A stretch of DNA of 64,000 bases from Pseudomonas sp. S35 (GCF_009866765.1 NZ_CP019431.1:6034001-6098000), one strand, 5' to 3'. Shown: positions 27,145-36,852, counted from the first letter of the stretch. Translations and numbers: made by a program. Notes: generated by a model from the sequence alone, not told the origin.

Positions 27145-28395
27145 TTAGTGGGCGACAGCCGCAGCGCCGTGTTCGTCGATCAACGCACCGTTGTGGAAAC
27201 GGTCGATGGAGAAAGGGGCGGCCAACGGGTGCATTTCACCCTTGGCGAGGCTTGCGGCAAATACGTTGCCTGAGCCTGGCGTGGCCTTGAAGCCACCGGT
27301 GCCCCAACCGCAGTTGAAGAACATGTTCGGCACCGGGGTCTTGGAGATGATCGGGCACGCGTCCGGCGTGGTGTCGACGATGCCGCCCCACTGACGGTTC
27401 ATGCGCACGCGGGACAGCACCGGGAACATCTCGACGATGGCCTGGATGGTGTGTTCGATCACCGGGTACGAACCACGCTGGCCGTAGCCGTTGTAGCCGT
27501 CGATACCCGCGCCGATCACCAGGTCGCCCTTGTCGGACTGGCTGATGTAACCGTGCACGGCGTTGGACATGATCACGCTGTCGATGATCGGCTTGATCGG
27601 CTCCGACACCAACGCTTGCAGCGGGTGGGATTCGATGGGCAGGCGGAAGCCCGCCAGCGAAGCCATATGGCCGGAGTTACCCGCCGTGACTACACCGACG
27701 CGCTTGGCGCCGATAAAGCCCTTGTTGGTTTCCACGCCGATGCACACGCCGTTTTCCTTGCGAAAACCGATCACTTCGGTCTGCTGGATCAGGTCCACGC
27801 CCAGTGCGTCGGCAGCACGGGCAAAGCCCCAGGCCACGGCATCGTGACGGGCCACGCCGCCGCGCCGTTGCACGGTGGCGCCGAGGACCGGGTAGCGGGT
27901 GTTCTTGGAGCAATCGAGGTACGGAATCTCGTCGGCCACTTGCTTGGCATTGAGCAGCTCGCCGTCCACGCCGTTGAGGCGGTTGGCGCTGACGCGGCGC
28001 TCGGAATCACGGATGTCCTGCAGGGTGTGGCACAGGTTGTACACGCCACGCTGGGAGAACATCACGTTGTAGTTCAGGTCCTGGGACAGGCCTTCCCACA
28101 GTTTCATCGCGTGTTCGTACAGGTGCGCCGACTCGTCCCACAGGTAGTTGGACCGCACGATGGTGGTGTTGCGCGCGGTGTTACCGCCGCCCAGCCAGCC
28201 TTTCTCGACCACGGCCACGTTGGTGATGCCGTGTTCTTTGGCCAGGTAATAAGCGGTCGCCAGACCATGCCCGCCGCCGCCGACGATGACCACGTCGTAG
28301 ACCTTTTTCGGGGTCGGCGTGCGCCACATCTTCTGCCAGTTTTCGTGATGGCTGAGGGAGTGCTTGAAGAGGCCGAAGCCCGAGTAGCGTTGCAT
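27145..28395 (-). CDS. soxB: sarcosine oxidase beta subunit
   Basis: 416 residues. FAD-dependent amine oxidase fold: [21 protein letters not shown] (dinucleotide motif), the covalent-flavin-type region near [18 protein letters not shown], and the C-terminal [34 protein letters not shown]. It holds the sarcosine oxidation site. ATG 28395 was chosen because GGAG lies 8 bases upstream; the open frame extends further 5' but would overlap glyA. It follows glyA by 22 bases. Confidence 0.96.
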   Translation of the reverse strand: MQRYSGFGLFKHSLSHHENWQKMWRTPTPKKVYDVVIVGGGGHGLATAYYLAKEHGITNVAVVEKGWLGGGNTARNTTIVRSNYLWDESAHLYEHAMKLWEGLSQDLNYNVMFSQRGVYNLCHTLQDIRDSERRVSANRLNGVDGELLNAKQVADEIPYLDCSKNTRYPVLGATVQRRGGVARHDAVAWGFARAADALGVDLIQQTEVIGFRKENGVCIGVETNKGFIGAKRVGVVTAGNSGHMASLAGFRLPIESHPLQALVSEPIKPIIDSVIMSNAVHGYISQSDKGDLVIGAGIDGYNGYGQRGSYPVIEHTIQAIVEMFPVLSRVRMNRQWGGIVDTTPDACPIISKTPVPNMFFNCGWGTGGFKATPGSGNVFAASLAKGEMHPLAAPFSIDRFHNGALIDEHGAAAVAH

Positions 28396-28417
28396 AGTCA
28401 TTACTCCAAAACCGCGC

Positions 28418-29671
28418 TCAGCGATAAACCGGGAAATCAGCGCACAGGGCAGACACGTGCTTGGCCACGTTGGCCTCGACATCGGCGTCGCCGAGGTTGT
28501 CGAGGATGTCGCAGATCCAGCCAGCCAACTCGACACACTGCGCCACTTTGAAACCACGCGTGGTCACCGCCGGGGTGCCGATGCGCAGGCCCGAGGTCAC
28601 GAACGGCGACTGCGGGTCATTGGGCACGGCGTTCTTGTTGACGGTGATGTGTGCGCGACCCAGGGCGGCGTCTGCCTCTTTGCCGGTCAGGCCCTGACGG
28701 ATCAGGCTGACCAGGAACAGGTGGTTATCGGTGCCGCCGGACACGACATCGTAGCCGCGCTGGATAAACACGCCGGCCATCGCCTGGGCGTTGTCGATCA
28801 CTTGTTGCTGGTAGGCCTTGAAGCCAGGCTCAGCGGCTTCCTTGAAGCACACGGCCTTGCCGGCGATGACGTGCATCAGCGGGCCGCCCTGGGCGCCAGG
28901 GAATACGGCGGCGTTGAGTTTCTTCTCGATGGCTTCGTTGGCCTTGGCCAGGATCAAGCCGCCACGTGGACCGCGCAGGGTCTTGTGGGTGGTGGTGGTG
29001 ACCACGTCGGCGTACGGCAGCGGGTTCGGGTACAGGCCAGCGGCGACCAGGCCGGCCACGTGGGCCATGTCGACGAACAGCAGCGCGCCGACTTTGTCGG
29101 CAATGGCACGAAAGCGCGGGAAATCCAGGGTCTTGGAGTAGGCGGAGAAACCGGCCACGATCATTTTCGGCTGGCACTCGACAGCCAGGCGCTCGACTTC
29201 GTCGTAGTCGATCAGGCCCGTGTCGGTGTTGATGCCGTACTGCACCGCGTTGTACAGCTTGCCCGAGGACGACACTTTGGCGCCGTGGGTCAAGTGACCG
29301 CCGTGGGCCAGGCTCATGCCCAGGATGGTGTCGCCAGCATTGATCAGCGCCAGGTACACAGCGCTGTTGGCGGACGAACCGGAATGCGGCTGCACGTTGG
29401 CGTAATCGGCGCCGAACAGTTGCTTGGCGCGTTCGATGGCCAGCGCTTCAACCTTGTCCACGTGCTCGCAGCCACCGTAGTAGCGCTTGCCTGGGTAGCC
29501 TTCGGCGTATTTGTTGGTGAGGCCGCTGCCTTGCGCTTCCATCACACGCTTGCTGGTGTAGTTCTCTGACGCGATCAGCTCGATATGATCTTCCTGACGC
29601 TGCTCCTCGGCATTCATCGCCGCCAACAGTGCATCGTCATAACCCTGGATCTGGTCTTTCTTGCTGAACAT
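28418..29671 (-). CDS. glyA: serine hydroxymethyltransferase, sox-linked
   Basis: 417 residues. PLP enzyme interconverting glycine plus 5,10-methylene-THF with serine. The PLP-lysine motif [16 protein letters not shown], the substrate-binding [18 protein letters not shown] and [14 protein letters not shown] are all intact. As first gene of glyA-soxBDAG-purU, it converts both products of sarcosine oxidation (glycine and methylene-THF) into serine. This is the pathway-linked paralogue; pseudomonads usually have another glyA elsewhere. Confidence 0.96.
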   Translation of the reverse strand: MFSKKDQIQGYDDALLAAMNAEEQRQEDHIELIASENYTSKRVMEAQGSGLTNKYAEGYPGKRYYGGCEHVDKVEALAIERAKQLFGADYANVQPHSGSSANSAVYLALINAGDTILGMSLAHGGHLTHGAKVSSSGKLYNAVQYGINTDTGLIDYDEVERLAVECQPKMIVAGFSAYSKTLDFPRFRAIADKVGALLFVDMAHVAGLVAAGLYPNPLPYADVVTTTTHKTLRGPRGGLILAKANEAIEKKLNAAVFPGAQGGPLMHVIAGKAVCFKEAAEPGFKAYQQQVIDNAQAMAGVFIQRGYDVVSGGTDNHLFLVSLIRQGLTGKEADAALGRAHITVNKNAVPNDPQSPFVTSGLRIGTPAVTTRGFKVAQCVELAGWICDILDNLGDADVEANVAKHVSALCADFPVYR

Positions 29672-29813
29672 CGCGTCTCTCCCAGCCTTTCGTATTGTTG
29701 AGGCCCGTGCAGGGCCCTTTGATGCGATGGTAGGGCTGGCGCTGGCAGATCAAATGCCTACGCACGCCACGCAAAGGTGCGTTTACGACATTGCCGGAAC
29801 AACACGGAATAAA

Positions 29814-29903
29814 TGTGGGAGGGGGCCTGCCCCCGATGACAGTGGATCAGCTTGCACATGCTGTGGCTGACACACCGCTATCGGGGGCAAGCCCCCTCCC
29901 ACA
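29814..29903. repeat. REPIN, GTGGGAGGGGGC family
   Basis: TGTGGGAGGGGGCCTGCCCC ... GGGGCAAGCCCCCTCCCACA: two inverted REP units 40 bases apart, just upstream of glyA and next to the TraX-family gene's 3' end. Confidence 0.88.
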
Positions 29904-29907
29904 GGGG

Positions 29908-30636
29908 TTAAGCGTTGATCTGACGGACAAGTAGTAACAGCAAAAAATGCAGCGGATAAAGGGCATACGCCCAGCGGCGCATGGCTGGCGGCGAGATGTT
30001 ATGGACGTGTCGTAATAAGACCAATCCCGCCAATGGCGCAATCAGGCATGCGGCCAATCCCAGTAGCGCGACCGGCGTGCCGCTATTGAGCAGGATCTGC
30101 CATTGGTTGGCGGCCACGCAGACCAACCCCGGCAACACACTGAAATACCAAGGCCGCTTGAACACCAGCAGCATCGCCAGCGGCAGCAATACACCGAAAA
30201 ATCCGAACATCAGCTGTGCCGAAAATACGGCACCCGTTACCAGGGCAATCAGCGCTAAACCTCGGCCAACCAACGCCTTCTGCTGCCATCCTCTGGCAAC
30301 CAGCAAACCCAGTGCCAGGGTCGGCAACACATTCAACGTATCCGCATCCTCGATAAACAGCCGATACGGCACTTCGCTGATCACACTGAACAACAGCAGC
30401 CAGCCCAGGTAACGCCAATGGCCCGTCACCGGTGCCGTTCTGACCCGATGCAGGTTCGCCGCAATCGCCAGGCAAAACCACGGGAACGCCAGGCGCCCCG
30501 GTATGTACAGACCGTCCAGGCTCAAGCCGACATAGCGCAAGTGATCGAGCACCATACTCAGCAGCGCCAGCCACTTGAGCAGATCCAAAGCGCCATCACG
30601 GACGCGTCCGACAGGCATCATTCCAGTACCGTGCAT
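29908..30636 (-). CDS. TraX family membrane protein
   Basis: 242 residues with about seven or eight predicted membrane helices (LLKWLALLSMVLDHLRYVGL, LGWLLLFSVISEVPYRLFI, LIALVTGAVFSAQLMFGFFG, YALYPLHFLLLLLV). The LKW...MVLDHL opening, the FSVISEVPYRLF region and the C-terminal YPLHFL match the TraX acyltransferase family, first known as F-pilin acetylase but common on chromosomes. No pilin or conjugation genes adjoin it, so the substrate is unknown. It breaks the glyA-ltaE neighbourhood and is divergent from ltaE. Confidence 0.85.
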   Translation of the reverse strand: MHGTGMMPVGRVRDGALDLLKWLALLSMVLDHLRYVGLSLDGLYIPGRLAFPWFCLAIAANLHRVRTAPVTGHWRYLGWLLLFSVISEVPYRLFIEDADTLNVLPTLALGLLVARGWQQKALVGRGLALIALVTGAVFSAQLMFGFFGVLLPLAMLLVFKRPWYFSVLPGLVCVAANQWQILLNSGTPVALLGLAACLIAPLAGLVLLRHVHNISPPAMRRWAYALYPLHFLLLLLVRQINA

Positions 30637-30726
30637 AATTCCCCAGTGACTTTGCGTTTACAGAGCGTGCGCACCCCCGACGATCTTGGTTACAGTGCGC
30701 ACCAACATCGACCACAGGAATGGGCC

Positions 30727-31767
30727 ATGACTGACAAGAGCCAACAATTCGCCAGCGACAACTATTCTGGCATCTGCCCGGAAGCCTGGGCCGCCATGGA
30801 ACAAGCCAACCAAGGCCATCAACGCGCCTATGGCGATGATGAATGGACCCACCGCGCCGCCGACGGTTTCCGCAACCTGTTCGAAACCGACTGTGAAGTG
30901 TTCTTCGCCTTCAACGGCACCGCCGCCAACTCGCTGGCGCTGTCGTCCTTGTGCCAGAGCTACCATAGCGTGATTTGCTCGGAAACCGCCCACGTCGAAA
31001 CCGACGAATGTGGCGCGCCGGAATTTTTCTCCAACGGCTCCAAGCTGCTTGTAGCCCGCACCGAAAACGGCAAGCTGACCCCGGAATCGATCCGCGAGAT
31101 CGCCCTCAAGCGCCAGGACATCCACTACCCCAAGCCACGCGTCGTGACCCTGACCCAGGCCACCGAAGTCGGCAGCGTGTACACCCCGCAAGAAATTCGC
31201 GCCATCAGCGCCACCTGCAAAGAGCTGGGCCTGAACCTGCATATGGACGGCGCACGCTTCTCCAACGCCTGTGCGTTCCTCGGCTGCTCGCCGGCAGACC
31301 TGACCTGGAAGGCCGGTGTGGACGTGCTGTGTTTTGGCGGCACCAAGAACGGCATGGCGGTGGGTGAAGCGATCCTGTTTTTCAACCACAAACTGGCCGA
31401 AGACTTCGACTACCGCTGCAAACAGGCCGGCCAACTGGCGTCGAAAATGCGCTTCCTGTCCGCCCCGTGGGTGGGCCTGCTGGAAAACGATGCCTGGCTC
31501 AAACACGCACGCCACGCCAACCAATGCGCGCAACTGCTGAGCAGCCTGGTGGCGGATATTCCTGGGGTGCATTTGATGTTCCCGGTGCAGGCCAATGGCG
31601 TGTTCCTGCAACTCTCGGAACCGGCCATTGCCGCGCTGACGGCCAAGGGCTGGCGCTTCTACACCTTCATCGGCAAAGGCGGCGCGCGCTTCATGTGTGC
31701 GTGGGATACCGAGGAAGAGCGTGTGCGGGAATTGGCGGCAGACATACGCGAGGTCATGGGTGCCTGA
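30727..31767 (+). CDS. ltaE: low-specificity L-threonine aldolase
   Basis: 346 residues. PLP enzyme splitting L-threonine/allo-threonine to glycine and acetaldehyde. The fold-type I features are FAFNGTAANSLALSSL, HMDGARFSNA, and the PLP-lysine in VLCFGGTKNGMAVGEA. ATG 30727 has AGGA 8 bases upstream and matches the usual N-terminus (MTDKSQQFASDNYSG). The open frame continues upstream, but those codons overlap the divergent promoter region. It lies inside the betaine/sarcosine block and handles its end product glycine. Confidence 0.95.
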   Translation: MTDKSQQFASDNYSGICPEAWAAMEQANQGHQRAYGDDEWTHRAADGFRNLFETDCEVFFAFNGTAANSLALSSLCQSYHSVICSETAHVETDECGAPEFFSNGSKLLVARTENGKLTPESIREIALKRQDIHYPKPRVVTLTQATEVGSVYTPQEIRAISATCKELGLNLHMDGARFSNACAFLGCSPADLTWKAGVDVLCFGGTKNGMAVGEAILFFNHKLAEDFDYRCKQAGQLASKMRFLSAPWVGLLENDAWLKHARHANQCAQLLSSLVADIPGVHLMFPVQANGVFLQLSEPAIAALTAKGWRFYTFIGKGGARFMCAWDTEEERVRELAADIREVMGA

Positions 31768-31794
31768 AAATTACTGACTGATGTACATAAAACA

Positions 31795-31826
31795 AATGTG
31801 GGAGGGGGCAAGCCCCCTCCCACATT
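31795..31826. repeat. REP palindrome between convergent ltaE and gbcB
   Basis: AATGTGGGAGGGGGC-AA-GCCCCCTCCCACATT, a near-perfect 32-base palindrome that could terminate both converging transcripts. Confidence 0.88.
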
Positions 31827-31841
31827 GGGCGGTCCTCGCTG

Positions 31842-32942
31842 TTAGAACTCGATACGCACATCACCCTTCGGCACGCTGCAGCACGACAGGATGTAGCCTT
31901 CGGCTTCGTCTTCCTCGGTGATGCCGCCGTTGTGCTCCATCTCCACCTCGCCGCCCAGCTTCATCACCTTGCACGTCCCGCAAATCCCCATGCCGCAGGC
32001 TTTCGGAATCAGCAGCCCAAGCTTGGCCGCCGCCGCATGCACGGTTTCGCCCGGCGCCACGCGGATGCTCTTGCCCGAGGCAATGAACTCCACCTGGTGC
32101 AGGTCCGCCAAATCGACTTCCGGCGCATCCGCCGCTTGTTCGGCTTGCTCCACCGCATCCGCACGGGCTTCCGGCGGCGTGGCGCCGAAGGACTCCTCGT
32201 GATAGCGCGCCATGTCGAAACCGGCGACTTCCAACAGGCGTTTCACCGCATTCATGTAGGGCGTCGGGCCGCAGCAGAACACTTCGCGCTCCAGGAAGTC
32301 GGGCACCATCAGTTCGAGCATCTTGTGGTTCAAGTAACCGCGATACCCAGCCCACGGCTCGCCCAGGCCATGCTTCTCGCAGATCAGGTGCAGGCTGAAG
32401 TTGTCGATCCGCGACGCCATGTGCTCCAGCTCGCGGTGGTAGATGATGTCTTTGGGCGAGCGGGCGCTGTGGATAAACGTCATGTCGACATTGGCGTTGG
32501 TGTCGTAGAACCAACGCGCCATAGACATCACCGGGGTAATGCCCACGCCGCCGCTCAGGTACAGAACTTTAGGGCTTGGGAAGTCGATGGCGTTGAACAG
32601 CCCGACCGGCCCGTGTACCGCCAGTTCCTGGCCCTCGTGCAGGGTGTCGTGCAGCCAGTTGGACACCTTGCCACCCGGCACACGCTTGATGGTCACCGAG
32701 AAGCTGTACGGTACCGACGGCGAACTCGAAATGGTGTACGAACGCATGATCGGCTGGCCGTCGATTTCCAGCTCCAGGGTGACAAACTGCCCCGGCTTGA
32801 AAAAGAACAGGATCGGCTGGTCGGCCATGAAGCAAAAGGTGCGCACGTCCCAGGTTTCCTGGATGACTTTGACGCAACGGACGATGTGCCGACCATTGGC
32901 CCAGGTCTGGGTAGTGACTGGATTCAGGAAACTGTTGGACAT
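31842..32942 (-). CDS. gbcB: glycine betaine demethylase reductase subunit
   Basis: 366 residues. A hybrid-cluster-type reductase: ferredoxin-NADP reductase FAD domain (about 20-125, MRSYTISSSP), NAD domain (VLYLSGGVGITPVMSMARW, VFCCGPTPYM), then a C-terminal plant-type 2Fe-2S ferredoxin (ACGMGICGTCKVMKLGG plus the last Cys in LSCCSVPKGD). It passes electrons from NAD(P)H to GbcA. ATG 32942 has GGAGAA upstream. It is divergent from gbcA with 282 bases between, the region where GbdR is known to act in P. aeruginosa. Confidence 0.95.
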   Translation of the reverse strand: MSNSFLNPVTTQTWANGRHIVRCVKVIQETWDVRTFCFMADQPILFFFKPGQFVTLELEIDGQPIMRSYTISSSPSVPYSFSVTIKRVPGGKVSNWLHDTLHEGQELAVHGPVGLFNAIDFPSPKVLYLSGGVGITPVMSMARWFYDTNANVDMTFIHSARSPKDIIYHRELEHMASRIDNFSLHLICEKHGLGEPWAGYRGYLNHKMLELMVPDFLEREVFCCGPTPYMNAVKRLLEVAGFDMARYHEESFGATPPEARADAVEQAEQAADAPEVDLADLHQVEFIASGKSIRVAPGETVHAAAAKLGLLIPKACGMGICGTCKVMKLGGEVEMEHNGGITEEDEAEGYILSCCSVPKGDVRIEF

Positions 32943-33224
32943 GCTGGTTCTCCACGGCCGATGTTCGGCTTTATGGTGGCGATTCTGCGTAAGGCGAGAA
33001 CCACCCATTTACCTATCTGCGACATTCACATACTTATCGCGACCAGCCCCCAACGACAGGGGGTTGCGCGTCGGGATCAGATTGGGCCATGTCGCCCATG
33101 GATAAGGATCGTCGCAACGCCGGCCCCACACTCGCTCCCAACAAAGACGCTTTCTTTACGCCTTGCTGCAAACCTGATTAGCCACTTATCTCGGCCACAC
33201 AGAATGGCCATGAGGACACACACG
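32943..33224. promoter_or_regulatory. divergent promoter region of gbcA and gbcB
   Basis: 282 bases between the two start codons, with no coding potential of its own. In P. aeruginosa, GbdR activates both genes in response to glycine betaine. I could not assign an operator by eye with confidence. Confidence 0.5.
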
Positions 33225-34520
33225 ATGGACGTCACCGCAACCTTAAGCTTGGGCGATCCGCTGGAACCCGCACGCAAGGCCACCGCGCAAATGCTGCAAG
33301 AGCGCGAGCGCACGTTTTCGCTGCCGCAGCCGTTCTACTCTGATGAGCGGCTGTTTGATATCGATATGCAGGAGATCTTCCAGAAAGAGTGGTTGATCGC
33401 CGGCATGACCTGCGAAATTCCCGCCAAGGGCAACTACCTGACCCTGCAAATCGGCAAGAACCCGATCATCGTGATCCGTGGCGCCGAAGGCGTGGTGCAT
33501 GCGTTCCACAACGTCTGCCGCCACCGGGGTTCGCGCCTGTGCACCAGTGACAAGGGCAAGGTCGCCAAACTCGTGTGCCACTACCACCAGTGGACCTACG
33601 AACTGGACGGCCGCCTGCTGTTTGCCGGCACCGAGATGGGCGCCGACTTCGACATGAAGCAGTACGGCCTCAAGCCTGTGAACGTGAAGACCGCCGGTGG
33701 CTACATCTTCATCAGCCTGGCCGAAAACCCGCCGGCCATCGATGACTTCCTGTCGACGCTGAACCATTACATGGAACCGTACGACATGGAGAACACCAAG
33801 GTGGCGATCCAGACCACCTTGTTCGAGAAGGCCAACTGGAAACTGGTGCTGGAAAACAACCGCGAGTGCTACCACTGCAACGCGTCGCACCCCGAACTGT
33901 TGAAAACCCTGCTGGAATGGGACGACGTCACCGACCCACGCGCCGACCAGGCGTTCAAGGACCACGTAGCCGCCTCCGCAGCCGCCTGGGACGCCGAGAA
34001 GATCCCTTACGCCCACGCCAGCTTCGGCCTGCGTAACCGCATCGTGCGCATGCCGCTGCTCAAGGGCACGGTGTCGATGACGCTGGACGGCAAGCAAGGC
34101 TGCGCCAAGCTGATGGGCCGCATCAAGAACCCGGACCTGGGCTCGATGCGCATCCTGCACCTGCCGCACTCGTGGAACCACTGCATGGGCGACCACATCA
34201 TCGTGTTCACCGTGTGGCCGATCAGTGCCCAGGAAACCATGGTCACCACCAAGTGGATCGTGCACAAGGACGCCGTTGAAGGCGTGGACTACGACGTGGA
34301 GCGCATGCGCCAAGTGTGGGACGCCACCAACGACCAAGACCGTCGCCTGGCCGAAGAGAACCAGCGCGGCATCAACTCCACCGCTTACCAGCCCGGCCCG
34401 TACTCCAAGACTTATGAGTTCGGCGTGGTGAATTTCGTAGACTGGTACAGCGAACGCCTGTTGAGCAACCTGGGGGCCGCGCCAGCCCCGTATCTCAAAG
34501 GTGTGGCCGTGCACGAGTAA
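33225..34520 (+). CDS. gbcA: glycine betaine monooxygenase, Rieske oxygenase subunit
   Basis: 431 residues. Demethylates glycine betaine to dimethylglycine plus formaldehyde. The Rieske 2Fe-2S ligands are C98/H100 (NVCRHRGSRLC) and C118/H121 (LVCHYHQW). The mononuclear iron site region is NRECYHCNASHPELL in the C-terminal catalytic domain. Start chosen at ATG 33225 with GAGGA 8 bases upstream. It works with GbcB, divergently encoded. Confidence 0.96.
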   Translation: MDVTATLSLGDPLEPARKATAQMLQERERTFSLPQPFYSDERLFDIDMQEIFQKEWLIAGMTCEIPAKGNYLTLQIGKNPIIVIRGAEGVVHAFHNVCRHRGSRLCTSDKGKVAKLVCHYHQWTYELDGRLLFAGTEMGADFDMKQYGLKPVNVKTAGGYIFISLAENPPAIDDFLSTLNHYMEPYDMENTKVAIQTTLFEKANWKLVLENNRECYHCNASHPELLKTLLEWDDVTDPRADQAFKDHVAASAAAWDAEKIPYAHASFGLRNRIVRMPLLKGTVSMTLDGKQGCAKLMGRIKNPDLGSMRILHLPHSWNHCMGDHIIVFTVWPISAQETMVTTKWIVHKDAVEGVDYDVERMRQVWDATNDQDRRLAEENQRGINSTAYQPGPYSKTYEFGVVNFVDWYSERLLSNLGAAPAPYLKGVAVHE

Positions 34521-34539
34521 TTGAGGCCACTCATAGTGC

Positions 34540-34628
34540 GTAGCCGCTGCCGAGCCCCGGCGAGGCTGCGTTTGCGGTCTGCCTGACACACCGCTGACGC
34601 TGCCTCGCCGGGGCTCGACAGCGGCTAC
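34540..34628. repeat. REPIN of a third type, GTAGCCGCTGCCGAGCC
   Basis: GTAGCCGCTGCCGAGCCCCG ... CGGGGCTCGACAGCGGCTAC: two inverted units with a 36-base spacer, just after gbcA. Its sequence differs from the other two REP families here. Confidence 0.85.
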
Positions 34629-34752
34629 GGCACGCAACGTGCACTTGCCGGCGAGGGTTAAGACGATATCTAAGCCCCTCTCCGCTGATCAAAATTCAAT
34701 CAAGTCTGCTGGAGACCTCTCACAGCCTGCCTCTTAGCCTTCGCCCAACAAC

Positions 34753-35276
34753 TTATCCACAGAGCCACCCACAGCAATTGTGGGCAAGTGCGTTGCCCGG
34801 CCGAAATTAACTGAAGAAAATCCGTGACTTATTCAAGTCTACGGTTTTAACCCGCGACTGATCATTTTATAACCAACTCCATGCAAACCATATAAACCGT
34901 GGCCTCCAGCGGTACGCAAACACCTTATCCACAGAACCGCCAACAGAGTTTGGGGGCAACTTTGCATGTGCTGTGGAAAACCACCTCAACCCAGCATAAA
35001 TACCGGCTTACAGCGCTTTTTACTCGGCAAAACGCGCTTTTGGATGATTTTTGACCAATACTGCCAACCCCACGTATTTCGTGGGTTGCAGAGGGTAGCG
35101 AACATCTTATCCACAGAAGCGCCAACAGACTTTGGGGGCAAGTCGAACACGGGGGTTCGCCTTATCCACACACAATTGCCCGTAAAAACCGTCACTTAGG
35201 CTGGTCGTTTTTCATACAGCAGGCTACAGGCGTGGTTTGACGGGGCCTGTGGACAACCACAAACACCTTATCCACA
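34753..35276. other. noncoding cluster of five consensus DnaA boxes with direct repeats
   Basis: TTATCCACA occurs exactly at 34753, 34925, 35107, 35162 and 35268, all in the same orientation. Near matches on the other strand are TTTTCCACA (near 34973) and TTGTCCACA (near 35249). Boxes 2 and 3 sit in longer direct repeats sharing CTTATCCACAGAA-CGCCAACAGA and TTTGGGGGCAA. Boxes 1 and 5 share a looser version ending CAATTGTGGG or CGATTGTGGG. The whole 34521-35434 interval has no gene I can support and is more AT-rich than its surroundings. Function is unknown; a DnaA-titration or DnaA-regulated element is the inference. Confidence 0.8.
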
Positions 35277-35434
35277 GCCCCGTGCACAGCGATTGTGGGT
35301 AACCGACCGTTTGTCCGCCAACCGTACAAAAATCACCCACATTTAAAGTTCATCTACACTCTTGCTTGCAGTGATATCCAATGGCCTGGGTAAGTGCAGA
35401 AGTCCTTGGCGCGACAGAGGGAGATAGATCAGTG

Positions 35435-35929
35435 ATGTGGCAGGGTCATTCCAGCCATCACTGCGCCAAAGGTTTTACGCTGATTGAATTACTACTGACG
35501 CTGGCCTTGTTGGCCACGCTTTCGACAGTGGCTTATCCGCTGACGGCGTTGATGGGCAAACGCGATCGAGAACTCGACCTGCAACGTTCGTTGCGGGAAA
35601 TCCGCCGTGCGATTGATGCTTACAAAGCCGCCACCGACGACGGTCGTATTGAAAAAAGCCTCAGCGACAGCGGCTACCCGCCCTCCTTGCAAACCTTGGT
35701 CGAGGGGGTCACGGACAAGACCGATCTGCAAGGCAAAAAACTCTTCTTCCTGCGCCGCATTCCCCGCGATCCTGTGTGCGAATGCCCCGACCGTGCGCCC
35801 GCAGACACCTGGCAACTGCGCAGCTACAAGAGCACTGCCGATAACCCGCAAGAGGGAGACGATGTATTCGACGTTTCGTCCCGTAGCACCCGGGAGAGTT
35901 TGAATGGAACGTCATACAGCCAGTGGTGA
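35435..35929 (+). CDS. type II secretion pseudopilin, divergent (GspG/H-like)
   Basis: 164 residues. The short leader ends at the prepilin peptidase site AKG/FTLIELLLTLALLATLST, with Glu at +5 of the mature protein. A soluble domain with RSLREIRRAIDAYKAATDD and SGYPPSLQTLVEG is followed by Cys-containing RDPVCECPDR. ATG 35435 gives a 12-residue leader; ATG 35381 is possible but lacks a ribosome-binding site. First gene of the secretion cluster. It overlaps the next pseudopilin gene by 26 bases. Confidence 0.85.
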   Translation: MWQGHSSHHCAKGFTLIELLLTLALLATLSTVAYPLTALMGKRDRELDLQRSLREIRRAIDAYKAATDDGRIEKSLSDSGYPPSLQTLVEGVTDKTDLQGKKLFFLRRIPRDPVCECPDRAPADTWQLRSYKSTADNPQEGDDVFDVSSRSTRESLNGTSYSQW

Positions 35930-36284
35930 ACAGGGGTTTACCCTGATCGAACTGTTGGTGGTCATGGCCATCATCGCCACCTTGATGACCCTGGTCACGC
36001 CCCAGTACTTTCGCCAGCACGCCAAGGCCCAGGAAACCGTGCTGCGTCACAACCTGTCCTCCATCCGCCAGGCCCTGGATCAATACCGCGAAGACCACGG
36101 CGCCAACCCGGACTCCCTGGACGCCTTGGTGGAGCGCCGCTACCTGCGCGAAATCCCCGTGGACCCACTGACCGGCAAGCGCGACACCTGGCACCTGCAA
36201 CCGTCGGACGAGCAAGGCCTGGGCGACGTGCGCAGCGGTGCACCGGGCACCGCCCACGATGGGAGCGCCTATGCCGACTGGTAA
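35904..36284 (+). CDS. type II secretion pseudopilin (GspG-like)
   Basis: 126 residues. Leader MERHTASGEQG, then mature FTLIELLVVMAIIATLMTLV with Glu +5. The body RHNLSSIRQALDQYREDHG, DSLDALVERRYLREIPVDPLTG resembles major pseudopilins but is short. It overlaps the genes on both sides, indicating tight translational coupling. Probably a minor pseudopilin, since a better GspG candidate lies at 38580. Confidence 0.85.
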   Translation: MERHTASGEQGFTLIELLVVMAIIATLMTLVTPQYFRQHAKAQETVLRHNLSSIRQALDQYREDHGANPDSLDALVERRYLREIPVDPLTGKRDTWHLQPSDEQGLGDVRSGAPGTAHDGSAYADW

Positions 36285-36777
36285 ACACCCGCAACACGGC
36301 TCGGTGTTCATGGGCATGTTGGTAACGGTGGCCGTGGTCGCCGTGATGCTGATGGAAGTGGGCACCCTGTGGTCCAGCGTGTTGCAGCGCGAGCGCGAGC
36401 TGGAGTTGCTGGCGCGGGGCAACGAAATTCGCCGGGCGATCGGGCTGTATTACGCCGCGGGCAATACCTTTCCCAAGTCCCTCGACGACTTGGTGCTCGA
36501 CCGCAGGCAGCCGACCGTCATGCGCTACCTGCGCCGGGTCTACACCGACCCACTGACCGGCGCCGCCGACTGGGGCGTAGTCAGCGGGCCGGGCGACACC
36601 ATCATGGGCGTGTTCAGCACCGCCGCCGGCACGCCCTTCAAGCAAGGCAACTTTGCCGTCATCAATCACAGTTTTACAGGGCAAGGCAGTTATCAAGGGT
36701 GGGTGTTTCTGCATGGCACTGGGCAGAGTAACCCTGCAACCCGCGTCGCTCCCATGGGAGATCAGCTGACACATTGA
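36271..36777 (+). CDS. divergent pseudopilin with degenerate prepilin motif
   Basis: 168 residues. The leader PTGKHPQHG is followed by SVFMGMLVTVAVVAVMLMEVG, a pilin-like helix in which Phe +1 and Glu +5 of the usual FTLIE motif are missing. The following LARGNEIRRAIGLYYAAGN, FPKSLDDLVLDRR and VYTDPLTGAADWGVV pattern is clearly the same family as its two upstream neighbours. ATG 36271 has GGGAG 5 bases upstream. Pseudopilins without Glu +5 (GspK-type) usually sit at the pilus tip, so this is a candidate tip subunit. Confidence 0.78.
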   Translation: MPTGKHPQHGSVFMGMLVTVAVVAVMLMEVGTLWSSVLQRERELELLARGNEIRRAIGLYYAAGNTFPKSLDDLVLDRRQPTVMRYLRRVYTDPLTGAADWGVVSGPGDTIMGVFSTAAGTPFKQGNFAVINHSFTGQGSYQGWVFLHGTGQSNPATRVAPMGDQLTH

Positions 36778-36852
36778 TGCAAGCGCACAACCACACACTG
36801 ATCGTTCCAGCAGTTCGGAACTTGTTTATCTGAATTGAAGGTGGACTAGAGC

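Noticed and set aside
30418..30726. N-terminal extension of the threonine aldolase frame
   Set aside because: The extra codons overlap the divergent TraX-family gene and have no family similarity; the ATG at 30727 has a good ribosome-binding site.
31932..33224. Long N-terminal extension of the gbcA frame
   Set aside because: It is antisense to gbcB; the family start MDVTATLSLG at 33225 has a ribosome-binding site.
34753..35276. The DnaA-box cluster as the chromosomal origin
   Set aside because: Pseudomonas oriC lies beside dnaA/rpmH, which are absent. Boxes are all in one orientation and no obvious AT-rich 13-mer array adjoins them.
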